Below are positions 23,441-36,627 of a DNA stretch of 64,000 bases, in pieces (position 1 is the first letter of the stretch; each line of letters begins with the position of its first letter). A program made the translations under genes and the position numbers. The DNA is from Rhizophagus irregularis (taxonomy: Eukaryota > Glomeromycota > Glomeromycetes > Glomerales > Glomeraceae), in assembly GCF_026210795.1 (NCBI RefSeq), contig NC_089449.1:1426001-1490000 (forward strand), read 5' to 3'. Below the pieces are notes generated by a model that was not told where the DNA came from, ran no database searches, and was given only the letters and a program-made list of their open reading frames with translations.

Positions 23441-23725
23441 ACACATTGAACACATTGAACACATTGAACACATTGAACACATTGAACAGTGAACACATTG
23501 AACACACATTGAACATATGAGAACATTGAACACATTGAATACATTGAACACATTGAACACATTGAACATATTGAACACATTGAGAACATATTGGAACACA
23601 TTGGAACACTATTGAACATATTAAACATTATTGAAAACTATTAAACACATTGAAACTATTGAAAACTATTGAACACATTGAACACATTGAACATATTGAG
23701 TACATTTGAGTACATAGAGAGTACA
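23441..23725. repeat. 9-bp minisatellite (GAACACATT)n
   Basis: The 9-base unit GAACACATT is repeated many times, with copies such as GAACATATT and GAAAACTATT towards the right end. The period is a multiple of three, so open frames appear by chance (Met-Phe-Asn-Val-type repeats on the minus strand). I do not consider them genes. Confidence 0.85.
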
Positions 23726-26604
23726 TTTTGATTACATTGTCAATTTTAAAGATTAACAAACGGTACTTCTAAACAAGTTGTGGCGTGTCAATTGTAAGAC
23801 GTGTTATTCGTTACACATCAAAAACATTTTGCACGCCCTGATGTTAATTTTAAGTCACTCAAAACTTTCTTTTTAAATGACAAGAGTCACGTTACTCTAA
23901 TACAATACATGAATTTCACCTTACATTCTTCTGTTTGTATCACCGCAGATTTTAATTAAACAATATATATTTTTTTTTAAATAAAGTTTTTTTATCTTTT
24001 TTATTATTTATAGATTGTTCTTTTTTAAGGATCTCCTATTTTTTAAAAAGAATTGTAAAAAAAAAAAAAAATATTAAATACTAATAATTATTATACGCAA
24101 GAATGTTGTCATACATTTTTTTTATACTTACTTTACTTAAAAAAAATATATATATATTCTTTACGGAGGATAATCCGTATATTTTAATTGTTTGGATCGA
24201 AAAGGAATTTAAAAGGTATAAATTGCCTATAACAAAATATAACAAAAGGGTAACGTAAACGTAATAGAGGACCGAATTACATTAAAATAGTAATGAGAAA
24301 AATATAAGGTACCGGTTATAATCTCCGATACTTGAAACTCAATTATTTTGAAACTCAATAAACAATTTGATGATGACATTTTTATGTTCGGAAAATTAAA
24401 TTTAACCTATTGTAATATAATAAAAAATAATTTTTTTTATTTTCAATTCTTTGACCAATAAGAATAATTAATGATTTCATTGATTTTTTTAAGTAATTTT
24501 AGTATAAATTTACTAATTCATTTAAATTCACTAACCATAAAAAATGTTTATATGATTCATATCAAACGCGTTACAATGTGATAAATAAATGGCATCATTT
24601 GTTATGAGGGACTAATTTCGGTCGAAAAGAAATCAATTATCAATTTTGAACAATTTATAAATTTAAAATTATCTCATCATGACTCAAATTAGGAGTTACG
24701 GTGATAAAAATCCGGTGAAAATCCCTACAAAAAGAAAAGGAAACTAGTTTAATAACCAGAAAATAGAAAAGAAAAAGAATAATATAACATAAAAAAAGAA
24801 TAATATTAAAGTTTAGCTTGTTTTTAGAATTTTAAGGATAAAATCAAGTTTAATAACGTGAAAATTAATCGATTAATGATATGAAACGTGTATATCATTA
24901 AACGAATTGAGGTAAAATCGTTAATTAATCAATGTTTGTTTTGATGGCCAAAGATTATTTCAGGATTATCCATCTTCCTCAACGGAATTTCGGACTAAAA
25001 ATACTGGAAAACCCAAAACGCTAAAAAAAAAAATAATAATAAATTTTTTTTTTTTTCCCTTATATTATTAGCACAATAAACTATATACGGATGATTGAAG
25101 AGCCAATAAGATTTGTAGATGTTAAACTATAATTAGGTATTGAGTTCAAAATTTTTGGCCGTGCACATCATTTTCACACGAGACACAATAATTTTCTCCA
25201 ATAATATTTAATAAATAAGAATTGTTACTCTAAAATTACAATAAAGTTTTTTTTTTAAATATTTGGAGTACAATACATGATTTAATCTATACAAAAAAAC
25301 TTGTTTATTTTTTTCACTAAAATGTTTCATACAAGTTTATTTATTCTGAATTTGTCAAAAACAATTACTTAAAAAAATTTGTCCATTGTTGCTCCAATCA
25401 GACTTCTGCTACAAAAAATAATGTAAGATTGCGACAACGTTTTTTCTTTTTTCTAAAACAACGAAAACTTACGGCCCGTTTGCATTATCAAGTTTCTTAA
25501 CAATGTTAAACAAGTTTTTTCCTAAATCATAAAACGTTGTTGAATTGCTTTTTAAAAAATTAGTGGCTTACAAATCTTACAAATCTAAAAAAAATTGTAA
25601 TAATCATATTATTAATTTGTTTTTCCCTACGTTTCAATTAACATTTTTGTAAATTTCTTCTTTTTCAGTATTCCGTGAAAAGTTTTTCGTAGAAATTTGT
25701 TTATCCATGTGAGTATCAATTTGATAAATTCTTAAATTAGAAAATTCACAAATTATACAAACAAAAAAAAAATAAAAAATAAAAAATAAAAAAAAATAAA
25801 ATAAAATAAAATAAAAAAAAATAAAAAAATATAAAATAAAATAAAATAAAATAAATATAAAATAAATAAAAAAAAAGATAAGAAAGAAAAAGAAAGAAAG
25901 GGGGAGGAATTAAACCGAAAAAATTTTAAGAGAAACCCTTCACACGTAATATTCGTAATACTTTTCCCACAAGTATCCTCATCATTTTTTAATAATCTAA
26001 AATAATCCCCCCCATTTTACTATTTTTAAGCTTTTTTTATGCTTCGACATGTGTCATAAATTAGCCACTTTTCAAACCCTTAAAACCTACCTAGCCACGA
26101 TCGTTTTTTTTTTTTGAGAGTAAAAAGTATATATTTATATGGTTAATATTTATATGTATATATTATATGAATTAAATGAACTTCCGAATTAACACAAGAA
26201 AAAAAAAAATTTTTTTTTATTTTTATTACTTTACGATTTATTTTTGATTATTTTTTAAAATAAAAAAGTTAAAATAAAAAACTTTTTCCTATACGAATCA
26301 ATTTTATCTGTTTTTTTTACAACAAAAACTGTAAAAAAAACTCTCTTAACACCACCCCTTGTCAACACTTTATCTACAATACAAATATAAATAATATCAA
26401 GTAAAATTGTAGTACAATCCCAAATCCAAGATCTGCGTTATGATTTTTGGTTTTTTATTGTGATAATTATAATTTATTATTTTATAATAGTTAAAAAAAA
26501 AATAAATAAATATATATATATATATATATATATAATATAATAATATATATAAAAAAAAAAAGTAGTCTAATTTTTTTTTAAAAGAACTTGTTTCTTGTTT
26601 TTTT
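23726..26604. other. gene-free AT-rich region
   Basis: No recognisable coding frame. It contains many homopolymer runs, an (AAAAT/AAAT)n tract at about 25764-25875 and a (TA)n tract at about 26511-26534. Confidence 0.4.
25764..25875. repeat. (AAAAT)n microsatellite
   Basis: Repeated AAAAT and AAAATA units form an imperfect run of about 110 bases. Confidence 0.75.
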
Positions 26605-26612
26605 TATAAATA
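26605..26612 (+). promoter_or_regulatory. TATA-like box of the Zn2Cys6 gene
   Basis: TATAAATA lies 113 bases before the ATG at 26725, after a T-rich stretch. The same octamer precedes the Cys-rich peptide gene. Confidence 0.35.
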
Positions 26613-26724
26613 CCCACCAAAGATCCTCCAAACGTCCATTTTTATTCTTCAAATAAATCTTTTATTGATAATAAATCCTTATATATAAAAAAATTATCAT
26701 AAAACAAAAATACAGAAAATAATC

Positions 26725-28166
26725 ATGTCATCAAAACAAATTACAAAAAAACGAGGAGTTGTCGCTTGTAATAAATGTAAACGCGATAAAAAGAAATGCG
26801 ATGGTAGTTATTTAACTCAAAAACCTTGTAAAAATTGTCGTGACCGAAATGAACGTTGTGAATATATTGAACCAAGTCGATTGAAAGCTAATGAAATGAT
26901 TAACAATATATCTTCCAATATTTCTAATATTGAAGATATTCAATATCAAGATTTTCCTTTGCGACAAAATTTGGATAAATCGAATATAATCTTACAATTA
27001 TTAACAGATCCATCAACTACAAATGAACAAACTATTATTTTAAAACGACTTTATAATGAAATTACAAGAAATCCTGAAAATCCAAATTTTATTGGTAATA
27101 AACGTGATGAATTATTCATGAAATTAAAACTTCTTTCATCATCATCTTCTTCTTCAACCGATAATAACGATCATACAAAAATTCAAATATGGGATGATCT
27201 TTGTTCTTTAGTTAATGAACTTGATAATAATTTGGATTCTATTCTTAATACTTGGAATTCTGAACCTTTGGAATTTTCTTCTTCTTCTTCTCCTATCATT
27301 ACTAATAATAATTTAATAACCCCACCAAATGATCAACTTAACGTAAAAACGACAACAACAACAATTACTACAATTCGAGATAAACCACCTAAAGTTAGGG
27401 TTATTAAAGGAAATAAAAAGACAAATGATATTAAAAAGCGAAAATCTCGTAAAAATCAAAGAGAAAACAAAAGAACTGTAAGTAGTGATAAATTATTAGA
27501 GAAAGAAATTCAAGAAATTCAAAGAAATTTGACTTTTTTTTACTTTTTTTTTTTTTCATACATTAGCAACCATATCCAGCAGGAGGACAAATAGTAATAA
27601 GACCATCTAAACAAGCACATACAATGATTTGGCATCAAAATGATCCAATTGATGATGTTCCAATCATGGCATTTCAAATACAGCATCATCCTATTACACC
27701 ACCAACACCACCACCAGTAGTAAATCGACCTCAACAAAGAACTCAATTTCAACAACAACCATTACCATCATTCCCACATTTTCAATCCGTGATACCTATT
27801 AATCTTTGGGATCATTCAACAACAACAATGACAATGCTTTCACCTAAACCAAGTCCAACATTTTCAGAATCAGAAATTAATAATAATGAACCAACCACAA
27901 ATTCTATTCTTTTATCTCCAACACCATCACTTCATGATGATATAGGAGATATTGTTTCCTCACCTTCTAACTCATCAATTGATCATACGAGAGTAATATC
28001 TGATGATGAAAAAGAACGATTTGGATTGATTAGTTTAACATCGACTACAACTGGATCACCACAATCACCTTCATTATTTACAGTAGAAGAATTTATTGAA
28101 ATGTGGTCCAATTCTTCAAGTGTAACAGATGACTTATCTGTAGTAGAACCAATTTGGAATTGTTAA
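26725..28166 (+). CDS. Zn(II)2Cys6 zinc-cluster transcription factor
   Basis: Two exons, 26725-27477 and 27567-28166, give a protein of 450 residues. The 89-base intron starts with the consensus GTAAGTAG and ends in CATACATTAG. Both sides are in phase 0, which joins two frames that look like separate genes if left unspliced. Cysteines 15, 18, 25, 35, 38 and 45 form the C-x2-C-x6-C-x9-C-x2-C-x6-C cluster that binds two zinc ions. Basic residues (RDKKK) lie between Cys-18 and Cys-25, as in Gal4-type DNA-binding domains. A Lys/Arg-rich stretch near residues 210-250 may be a nuclear localisation signal. The second exon is rich in Pro, Gln, Ser and Thr (PPTPPPV, a QQRTQFQQQ stretch). It ends in an acidic-aromatic tail (EEFIEMW...EPIWNC) that could activate transcription. 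No fungal-specific middle homology domain is apparent. Target genes cannot be inferred. Confidence 0.88.
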
Positions 28167-31100
28167 TTATCAAGTGAAAATGGGGTTCAAATATTTCTTT
28201 GTTTGTCATATCTTTATTCAATTTCCAAAAATAACTTCGGAATTCGGAAGTCCATTACATTTATCATATATGGTTAGATTAGAATTTTCAACATTTTTTT
28301 TTAGTTAATTTTTACTCATTTAAAAAACTTTTTTCATTTTTTTTTATTTTTGTTTATATTTTCTTTTTCTTTTTTTTTCCAAAATTGTATATAATTTTTT
28401 ATTTCTATAAAAAAAAAAAATTAAAAAAAAAAAACTTTTTCATATTCTTCAACATTATAGCAAACATTGGCAACATAAGCAAGGTTAACACAGTGTTTTA
28501 AATGAACTACTAATGTGAAACGAAATTATAGTTGTTCTAGATCACATGCATAACAATGTAGTTAGAAGAAAAAATTTTATATAATTTGTAAATATAATAC
28601 AAACTTTCTTTCGTTAAAATTTGATAATACATTATACAATGATTACATTATACAATAATAATATATTTTATATACAATATATATATATATTATATATATG
28701 AATATTTTGAATGTGGATTCCTTTATTCTTTATTCTCAATGAAGCAATAAAAAATGGTTTAGTGTTAAAAAAAATGGGACCAAAAGTAAAACTTTTCGTA
28801 TCAATTGGGAAAATCGGAGAATTTAATAAAATGATACATATGTGACGTTTTACTGATTCTTATAATAATTATTTTAAAGTTAAACTTTGGCGTAAATGTA
28901 AAATTTATTTGTCACATAAGATGACAAATGTCAATGAGTCATTCAAATTAAATATTACTATATAAATTTTAACAAAAACTATATTTACCATATTTTTGGG
29001 GTTATCTTAATATCAATGGTCAACATTATTCTAACCAAAATTATTTATTCATTTGAATTAGTTTTTATATTCTGTTACAGTTCATTTCTTTTTTGGTTAT
29101 CAATTTAATCAATTTTGAAATTCTTCAATCGGAAAACTTTCCCCCATTTAAAAATTATTTCTTTTTTAATAATGAAATTTTTTTTTTTTTCTTTTCGTTA
29201 ATTTTATGTTTCATAATAATAATAATAGTAATTAATATAATGATTTTTACTGCAATAAAAAAAAAATATCTAAAAAAAGCAAACAAATAAAATTAATTTT
29301 ATTTTTTTTATTTTTGTTCTCTTTGAAAAATATATATATATAAAAAAAAAATATTATAATAATAAATAATAATAATAATAATAATAAAATTCTTTGTTAA
29401 TAAATTCATTAAAAAAACTTGTTCATATTGTTTAATGTAACACAGCCGGTTTTCAATGTTCTACTAAATCTATTATCCGCCGAATATGAAAGAATGAGAA
29501 AAAAAAAATGAGAAAATTTATTATTATTTCAATAACAAGTTTTTTTTTGTTACATTAAACGTTATCGATAATTTCTTGATAAATTTTATGTGGCTGAGTA
29601 GAAAATAATAAAAATCCAAAATATAAAAACGTGTATTTTATCATTTTTGGGGTTTCCGTAAATTTCCGTTTGATTTAGTATTTTATTAGGTAGATAATGG
29701 TGGCTTTTTGTTGTGATAATTACTAACAAACAAAAAACCTTGGGACATGTATAAATATTTTGTACACAAATTATATAATCTATTTTTCTGTCATTTGATA
29801 AGAAACATTTAATTATTATTTTCAATTTTTTCAAGTCGCAGTAAAAAAAATTTTCATTCATTACATTTTTGAATAAAATAAACACGAGGAAACATACGAT
29901 ATAATAAACGTGTATCATTTATAATCATCTTAAATATATTTTTTTTCACTTAAAAGGTTTTGTTATTTTTTCCTTGGCATTTTAATTCATCTAATTTTAG
30001 AATCAAACTTTAAAAAATTAAAAAACTTTTTTGAGTTACGTTACAATACTTGATCTGATAGAGATTGAAAAACTAATGAGTTAAATCATTTGCTGATAAT
30101 TGCTAAATAAAGTTTTATTACGTATGATTTATAATTGTTGTCAAAAAATTATCGTTTTTTGAAATTATTAAATGAATTTATGAAATTTGTCCTCTTTGTC
30201 ACGCGATTCTTAATTTCGATTTTTTTTTTTGATTAAAACATTTAAGAAATATTCCTATAATAGAAATTTATTTATTTATTTATTTTTTTAAAACAATTTA
30301 TTTATCTTTCTGGAAAAAAAAAATTCATAAAAAGAAATAGTTCTCTTATAATGGTTTCAAAAAATTCTATAATTAATCTTAAATTTGATAAGCTTTATAT
30401 AAGTGATTTTCTCAAGTGAATTCTATATTCGGTTAAATTCTCATCATTTCTTTATAGTAATAAAAATTGCAGATATAAGAATGAATGAATTATTTATATT
30501 ATTTATTCATGTGGGGTTTAATTTATCGGAAAAATGAAAATCTTTTTTTTTTTCTTGAAATTTCTCTTGCAGACATCATACCTTTCTTTTTTTGTATACA
30601 TGATAATAATTTACCAGTAATAAATTATTTTAAATTCATTGAAATTATAATATTTCGTATTTCTTTATTTACAGTATAATTTTTTTTTTTTAAAAAAAAA
30701 AAGAGTAAAAAAGCATTTCGCGCGAAAAAAATCAATGTCTAAAAAATCATGGCACGAAAATCTTGACCAACATTAAGATGATTCATTACTGTCATCAGTG
30801 TCATGTGATGAAAATATGAAATGCAATCATGTGTCTAACTGTGGCGCTGATAGATGTATCGCATTTATACTTTTTACGTTGAATGAATGTCTATAGTTTT
30901 TCCGTGTAAATATACTTGTGGAAATGATGTTCCGTTAAATATGGATAAATGTTTAAGAATATCAGGTATATTAAAGGTTAAAATTTAATATCTGGTTATA
31001 TATATTTAAAGGTTAAAATTTTTAATATCTGGTTATTTCAAAATCTATCATCATCGAAGAACATCTAGTCTTTATTTAAACCAATTTACCCGACGTGAAC

Positions 31101-31769
31101 CTACTAACAGATCAACGAAGATAGCATGCTTTGTACAATCGAATATACTGTATAAAGTTGTCATAGCAAGTAATTATTGAACTGGTTAAAAACTTGTGTC
31201 CAAAATTCGATGTATACATTTAGTTCTAATTTACGCTTATTACTTTAAACCCCGCATATTTGATTTGAAGTTATATACAGTATTATTCTCTGTATCTTTT
31301 TTGCTAGAATTCACTTTCTCAAGTTCTGATACAAATTAATTAATTTTAAATTCCGTTACATACATTTTGGTATCGAAATTTGTATATACAGTAATGCTCT
31401 TTAATTTCTTTTATATTTTTTATATTTAAAATGGGTAAATATTTAAAATGGGTAATTTAGCTACAAGTTAAATTAAACTGAATAATCAGGTATTGATTTA
31501 TTGGAATTTTACATAAATAAATATTAATGGTATTAATCACAAAAAATAAAAAAATTTTAAAATTTTCAAAGCATCTTTTAAAGATTAAGTGATTATAGCA
31601 AAATCAATTTCAATAATACTAATGGAATAAATGGATAAATTGATTTAAATCTGAATACTTTAATCTGTATTATAGTATTGATCAAAATATAAAAATATAT
31701 ATTTTTATTATTTAGTTATCTTTAAAATTAAAAAATTACTATTTTAAACATTTTACACCTGACAGTATT
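28167..31769. other. gene-free AT-rich region
   Basis: Several short open frames (29093, 29586 on minus, 30485) are low-complexity and unsupported. Poly-A/T tracts and (AAT)n at about 29361-29388 are present. A GTTAAAATTT...AATATCTGGTTAT block is duplicated at about 30977 and 31012. Confidence 0.4.
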
Positions 31770-31771
31770 TA

Positions 31772-32397
31772 CAGTTCTCAAAAAAAGTAATCAGAATTAC
31801 AAAAAGTGCAAAAAATAAAAATCCACAATCAATTTTTTAATTGAAGAAAAAAAAAGTCATTAAAAATTTAAGCTATAAAATCCTAAAAATTCTGTTACAG
31901 CATTCAAATAGTAATAATAGGATTAAATAAAATCTAATTAATATTAGATAAATAATATTTAATTTATTTGAAAAAATATCAATTCAAATAAGCTTAATGC
32001 TTTTAAAATTGAGTTTTATTAATGATTTTTGAGTCAACTTTAATCCAAATTTACTGAAAAACTGATTAATTAAATGGCAAAAAAAAATTTTAATAAATTA
32101 ATAAAAGTTATTCTTTTATGTTTATAATATTTTATAACAAATATATATGCTGATTATTAAATGTCTGAGAACAATATCAAATCTTTATAAAATTTACATT
32201 CTACTTAAATTTTTAATGATATTTTTTTTTAAATTAAAAAATTGATTGTGAGACAAAGAAATAAGATATAAGGCTGAAATTTTATATTTATAACCTTTAC
32301 ATATTTAACAACAAATCTTCAAAATTTAAAGTTATTATAATTATTGATTTTTATTTTTTTGCATTTTTGCAATTCTGATTACTTTTTTCAAGTACTG
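31772..32397. mobile_element. Tc1/mariner-like non-autonomous element, long inverted ends
   Basis: The left end reads CAGTTCTCAAAAAAAGTAAT and the right end, read on the other strand, CAGTACTTGAAAAAAGTAAT. Similarity carries on for about 55 bases at each end. Both ends are flanked by TA, as in Tc1/mariner insertions. The 626-base interior is AT-rich with no transposase frame. Confidence 0.7.
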
Positions 32398-32650
32398 TAC
32401 ATGTAACTATTTGTTAGAAAAAAAATACAGTCTTTAGCTAGATATAAGTCACCTAGAAATTTTTGATTGCATCATTATTTATAATAACAATATAATCATA
32501 TAGTAGTCATATCTCATAATACTAGTATTTTAAATCTTATATATATTGATTTTTTCTTATTTTATATAAATTAAATATATGTAAATAAACAATATTATGA
32601 TAATACTACATCTATAAAAAAAAAAGAAAATTTCTATTATTTCATTTATA

Positions 32651-32945
32651 TAGGGTTTCAATCCAGATCTGATTGATCCAGATTCAAATCTAGATTTCCT
32701 TATTTTTTGGACATCTGGATTTTACTTTTTTGCAACGGATGAATTCGTTTTTATTAATTTGAGCCAGCACTATAAATTTGGCCAGAGCTAGCAAATTTTG
32801 CAGACAGTTAATTTTTGACATTTAATATTAATTCCAGTCAAAATTATAATTTTAATCAGAGTTAAGGTCAAATTTAGAATCTGAATTCAATCCAGATTCG
32901 CAAAAAAAGATCCAAATTGCTTTAAAAAATAGGATTGAAACCCTA
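32651..32945. mobile_element. hAT-like MITE with 8-bp target duplication CATTTATA
   Basis: The terminal inverted repeats are TAGGGTTTCAATCC at both ends, flanked by perfect CATTTATA copies (32643-32650 and 32946-32953). The 295-base interior has repeated TCCAGAT / ATCTGGA motifs near the ends. Eight-base duplications are typical of the hAT superfamily; that placement is inference. Confidence 0.75.
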
Positions 32946-33561
32946 CATTTATATTTACTAATATTTAATAACTAATTGGTTTTTATTATATTTATTAGAC
33001 TTTTTTTTCTATTATTAATGTATTTATAAAAAACTTAATATATACCTTATAAAAAAAATTAATCTATTTTTTATATTCCTTTTTTTCTGTAAAAAGCTCA
33101 TATTTTTAGAATTAATAATTTTATATTTCAAAATTTATCAAATTATTTACATTTTTTATAAATGGATTTGTAAAAGACTTATTTTTATAGTATTTTTACA
33201 GAAATAATAGATAAAATTTTTATAGAGATAATTTTGCTTTTTATTTTATTTAAATTTAATTATAAATTTTAGATTTTAATTATAATATAATATAATTTAA
33301 AGTGTAAGATAAATTTAACTTAAATAATTTAACTTATTAGTAAATTTTATATAATTATATACAGTCCCCTCTCGATATAATAAACCCTCCGTCTTATCTG
33401 ATCAGAGCTTCGTTATAAGCAAATTCATTAATACTATAATGAATTATTCAGTATAGTATAATGAATTTTTTGGTATGGGCATATCAAATATGAGGATCAT
33501 GTAATTTATATGATTTGCCAATCTATTTCTGATCAATTTTCATTTATAAAAAAAAATTTAT

Positions 33562-34400
33562 AAACTAATTTTTTTTATTTTTGTAGGAACAGATCATTTG
33601 GCCATGGCTCTTACGATTTCAAAGGTGGAGTACTATTGTATTTAGTAATTTAGTATAAGAATGTTTTGCTAACATTTTTTTTTTATTTTTGTAGAAATGA
33701 ACTATTTGGCTACAACTTCTAGGCAATTTCAAAAGTGGATGGGACTTAGAAGTACTATTGTGTTTAGTAATTTTATACATGCTGCCCAAATTATTTTGGG
33801 ATGCCATAATTACAATTTGGGATGCCATAATTCATTCAGTTTATATATAATTTACTATGTAAAGTGCCAAAATAATTTGGGATGCCATAATTGAATTTGG
33901 GATTTTATTTATAATTACGGCAGTCCAAAATAATTTGGGTGGCATGTATAAGTAATTTAGTATAAGAACGTTTTGCTAACATTCTTTTTTTTATTTTTAT
34001 AGGAATGGACCATTTGGCCATAGCTTCTAGGCGATTTCAAAGGTGGGTGAGACTTGGGAGTATTGTGTTTAGTAATTTAATATAAGAACATTTTCTAACA
34101 TTTTTTTTTATTTTTGTAAAAACGGATTATTTGGTCATGGCTTTTAGGCAATTTTAAAGGTGAGTGGGACTTGATAGTATTGTGCTTAATAATTTAATAT
34201 AAGAACGTTTTTTTAACATTCTTTTTTTTTATTTTTGTAGGAATGGATTATTTGACCACGGCTCCTAGGTGATTTCAAAGGTGGGTGGGACTTAAGAGTA
34301 TTGTGTTTAGTAGTAATTTTGTATAAGAACATTTTACTAACATTCTTTCTTTTTTATTTTTTTGTAGAAATGGATTTTTCAGCCATTGATTTTAAAAATG
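33562..34400 (+). repeat. tandem array, about 115-125 bp unit, six copies
   Basis: Units start with TTTTTTATTTTTGTAGGAAT and contain ATTTGGCCATGGCT, TTTCAAAGGTGG, AGTATTGTGTTTAGTAATTT and AGTATAAGAACGTTTT. Starts are near 33570, 33680, 33990, 34105, 34220 and 34345. The second copy is split by the MITE at 33774-33950. Each unit contains a good 3' splice-site-like TTTTTGTAG. Confidence 0.75.
33774..33950. mobile_element. 177-bp MITE with 8-bp target duplication AGTAATTT
   Basis: The ends are TATACATGC(TG/CA)CCCAAATT and the match runs for about 26 bases. Perfect AGTAATTT copies sit at 33766-33773 and 33951-33958. The interior has several copies of TTTGGGATGCCATAATT. The uninterrupted target can be seen in the neighbouring tandem units. 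Confidence 0.85.
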
Positions 34401-36617
34401 AGAGTGTTTTATTAATATTTTAGTATAAAAACAATATGGATAAAATATGTGGTAAATATGTAGTGCAAATTTACTTTAAAAGGAAATTTAATAAATAAAA
34501 ATCTTTATTTTACTGAAAAAAAATTTGGTATAAAAAAAATTTGTTATAAAAAGATTCATTTTGTATATGACAATTCATATACTTTACTTCATACTACGTT
34601 ATACAGTAAATAAATATAAACTTCGTTATATCAAGGTTTTTTTTATATTTAAAATTGGTACCACACAGATAATCTGTTATATTGTGTTATTCGTTATATC
34701 GAAGTTTGCTAAAAAAAAAATGTAAATTATAATCACAATTAAAAATATAAGAAATATTATTAAAAATATAAGAAAATTTGGTTATTGTATATTATAATAT
34801 TCAAATAAATAAAATTTATATAAAGTGAAAAAAGTTAATTAATATTTTTATAATTTTAGTATAAAAATATAAGTAGTAGAAATAAAAGAAAAAAACTATT
34901 TAAATTAAAAAGTTAAAAATAAATAAAAATTAGTGAATAGAAATATATAAAAATAGATAGAAATAAATAATAAAATAGAAATTTAAACTACTAAGTAGAA
35001 CAAAATAAACTTATTACAATTATAATTTATAATAATAAATTATCATTTAATTTGAAAGACTTGTAATATACCAGTCATATAATAATAATTAGAGATCAAT
35101 TAAATATTTGATATTATTATATAATCAAATAGGATTATGCTATTTTTAATATATTAATATTTTTCAAATTAAGTAGATTAAATTAACTTTATTATATAAT
35201 ATTACTGATATTTTTGATACATTACATCATATAAATTAAATATTACTTATATTACTTTTATAATAAATATTACTATAAATAATAAATATATATTAAATTA
35301 ATTTTTCATTAAGCTGAAAAATTATACTACAATCAAATAACTTTTTAAAGTGATCAACATTTATCAAAATTTCTAATTATGGATTGTATTAATTAATTGT
35401 AATATTATTTAATAGTATTTTATTAATTTTTATAAAACTTTTCAAGTAAAACTAAAATAAATTATAATAAAAAAAAAATTATAAAAAAAAATCAATAAAT
35501 TTATATAATATTTTGTTAATAATTAATATTTTTTACCTTCTTTTGCAATTTAAAATTATTATTCTCTTTGTCCATTATTTATTTATTATTTTCATTTATA
35601 TATGAAATTTAAGAATTTAATATTTTTGCTAATTTTTTATTAATTGATAATAAAATGCAAATATTTAATAATCAATTTAAAATTAACTGCTCATAAACTT
35701 TATTTATTAATTATCTAATAATCTTATTTTTTTATTATTAGTAAGTAAAATGTATAATAATAATTTAATATTAGATCTATAATGAAATATTAATTTTTTG
35801 TGCTTTTTAAAATTTTGCTACCCTTATATAAACTACTTAATAAAAAGATTATTAGATTATTAGATTATCAGAAATTATAACTAATAAATATTCAGTAATT
35901 CAAGTAATAATCTAATAATCTAATAATCTATAAAACTCTGAATAATACTAATATAACTCACATTTGGGTTTGTGTAGAATTTATATGAAATTATTTTTTA
36001 AACTAATAAATTGAATTTGTGTAGATTGGCTTAATTTTAAATAACTCACAAATTATGTATCAACTAAAATAGGAACTAAGAGTTTAGAGATGTATAGTGT
36101 TGATCATTTTTTAACTGTAAATAAATATTGTCAACTTATCATGTAAAAAATGTTTACATTTTATATTTTATATTCTGTTTGTTTAAATTATTTATCCAAA
36201 ATTTTTTATAATTATTTCTGGATTATTTTAATTATGTTAAACAATACATATTAAATTAAATTCAATAAATTTATATTATATTTATTCCAATTATATTAAA
36301 ATTATATCATAATAATTGTTATTTTCCATTCCTTAGCTTTTAATATGTCAATATATTGCAAATTATTCTTATAAAAAATAATGAATTACTTGTATTATTA
36401 CAATAAAGGTAAATTTTCATATTATATAGAAAGAATTTATATTAATTGCTTAGTAATTCAGTTTTAATTCCTTTAAGTTTCTATTTTACATCACTTGTAT
36501 TTTTGATATACATTTTTTTTTTATCTAAAATACTAAAATTTATATTTTATAATATTGAGTTATAACAGGTTGAAAATATTCAAAAGAGCATTTAAAAAAG
36601 CACTCATATGTTGCTAA
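34401..36617. other. extremely AT-rich interior, no genes
   Basis: No coding frame. A fragment at about 35937-35985 (CTGAATAATACTAATATAACTCACA region) matches the end of the element at 46404-46712 but lacks a partner end. Direct repeats of ATCTAATA occur at about 35911-35932. Confidence 0.4.
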
Positions 36618-36627
36618 AGTATTACAT

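Noticed and set aside
23375-23628. two overlapping minus-strand frames coding Met-Phe-Asn-Val or Cys-Ser-Met repeats
   Set aside because: They are a by-product of the 9-bp minisatellite, whose period keeps frames open.
27540-27758. minus-strand frame rich in Trp and Leu opposite the Zn2Cys6 gene
   Set aside because: It is the complement of Gln/Pro codons in the real second exon; no domain.
29586-29918. 110-codon minus frame with hydrophobic stretches
   Set aside because: AT-rich DNA read as Ile/Phe/Tyr codons gives false membrane segments; no start context or domain.
33619-33894. overlapping 65-69 codon frames on both strands
   Set aside because: They lie wholly in the tandem array and the inserted MITE.
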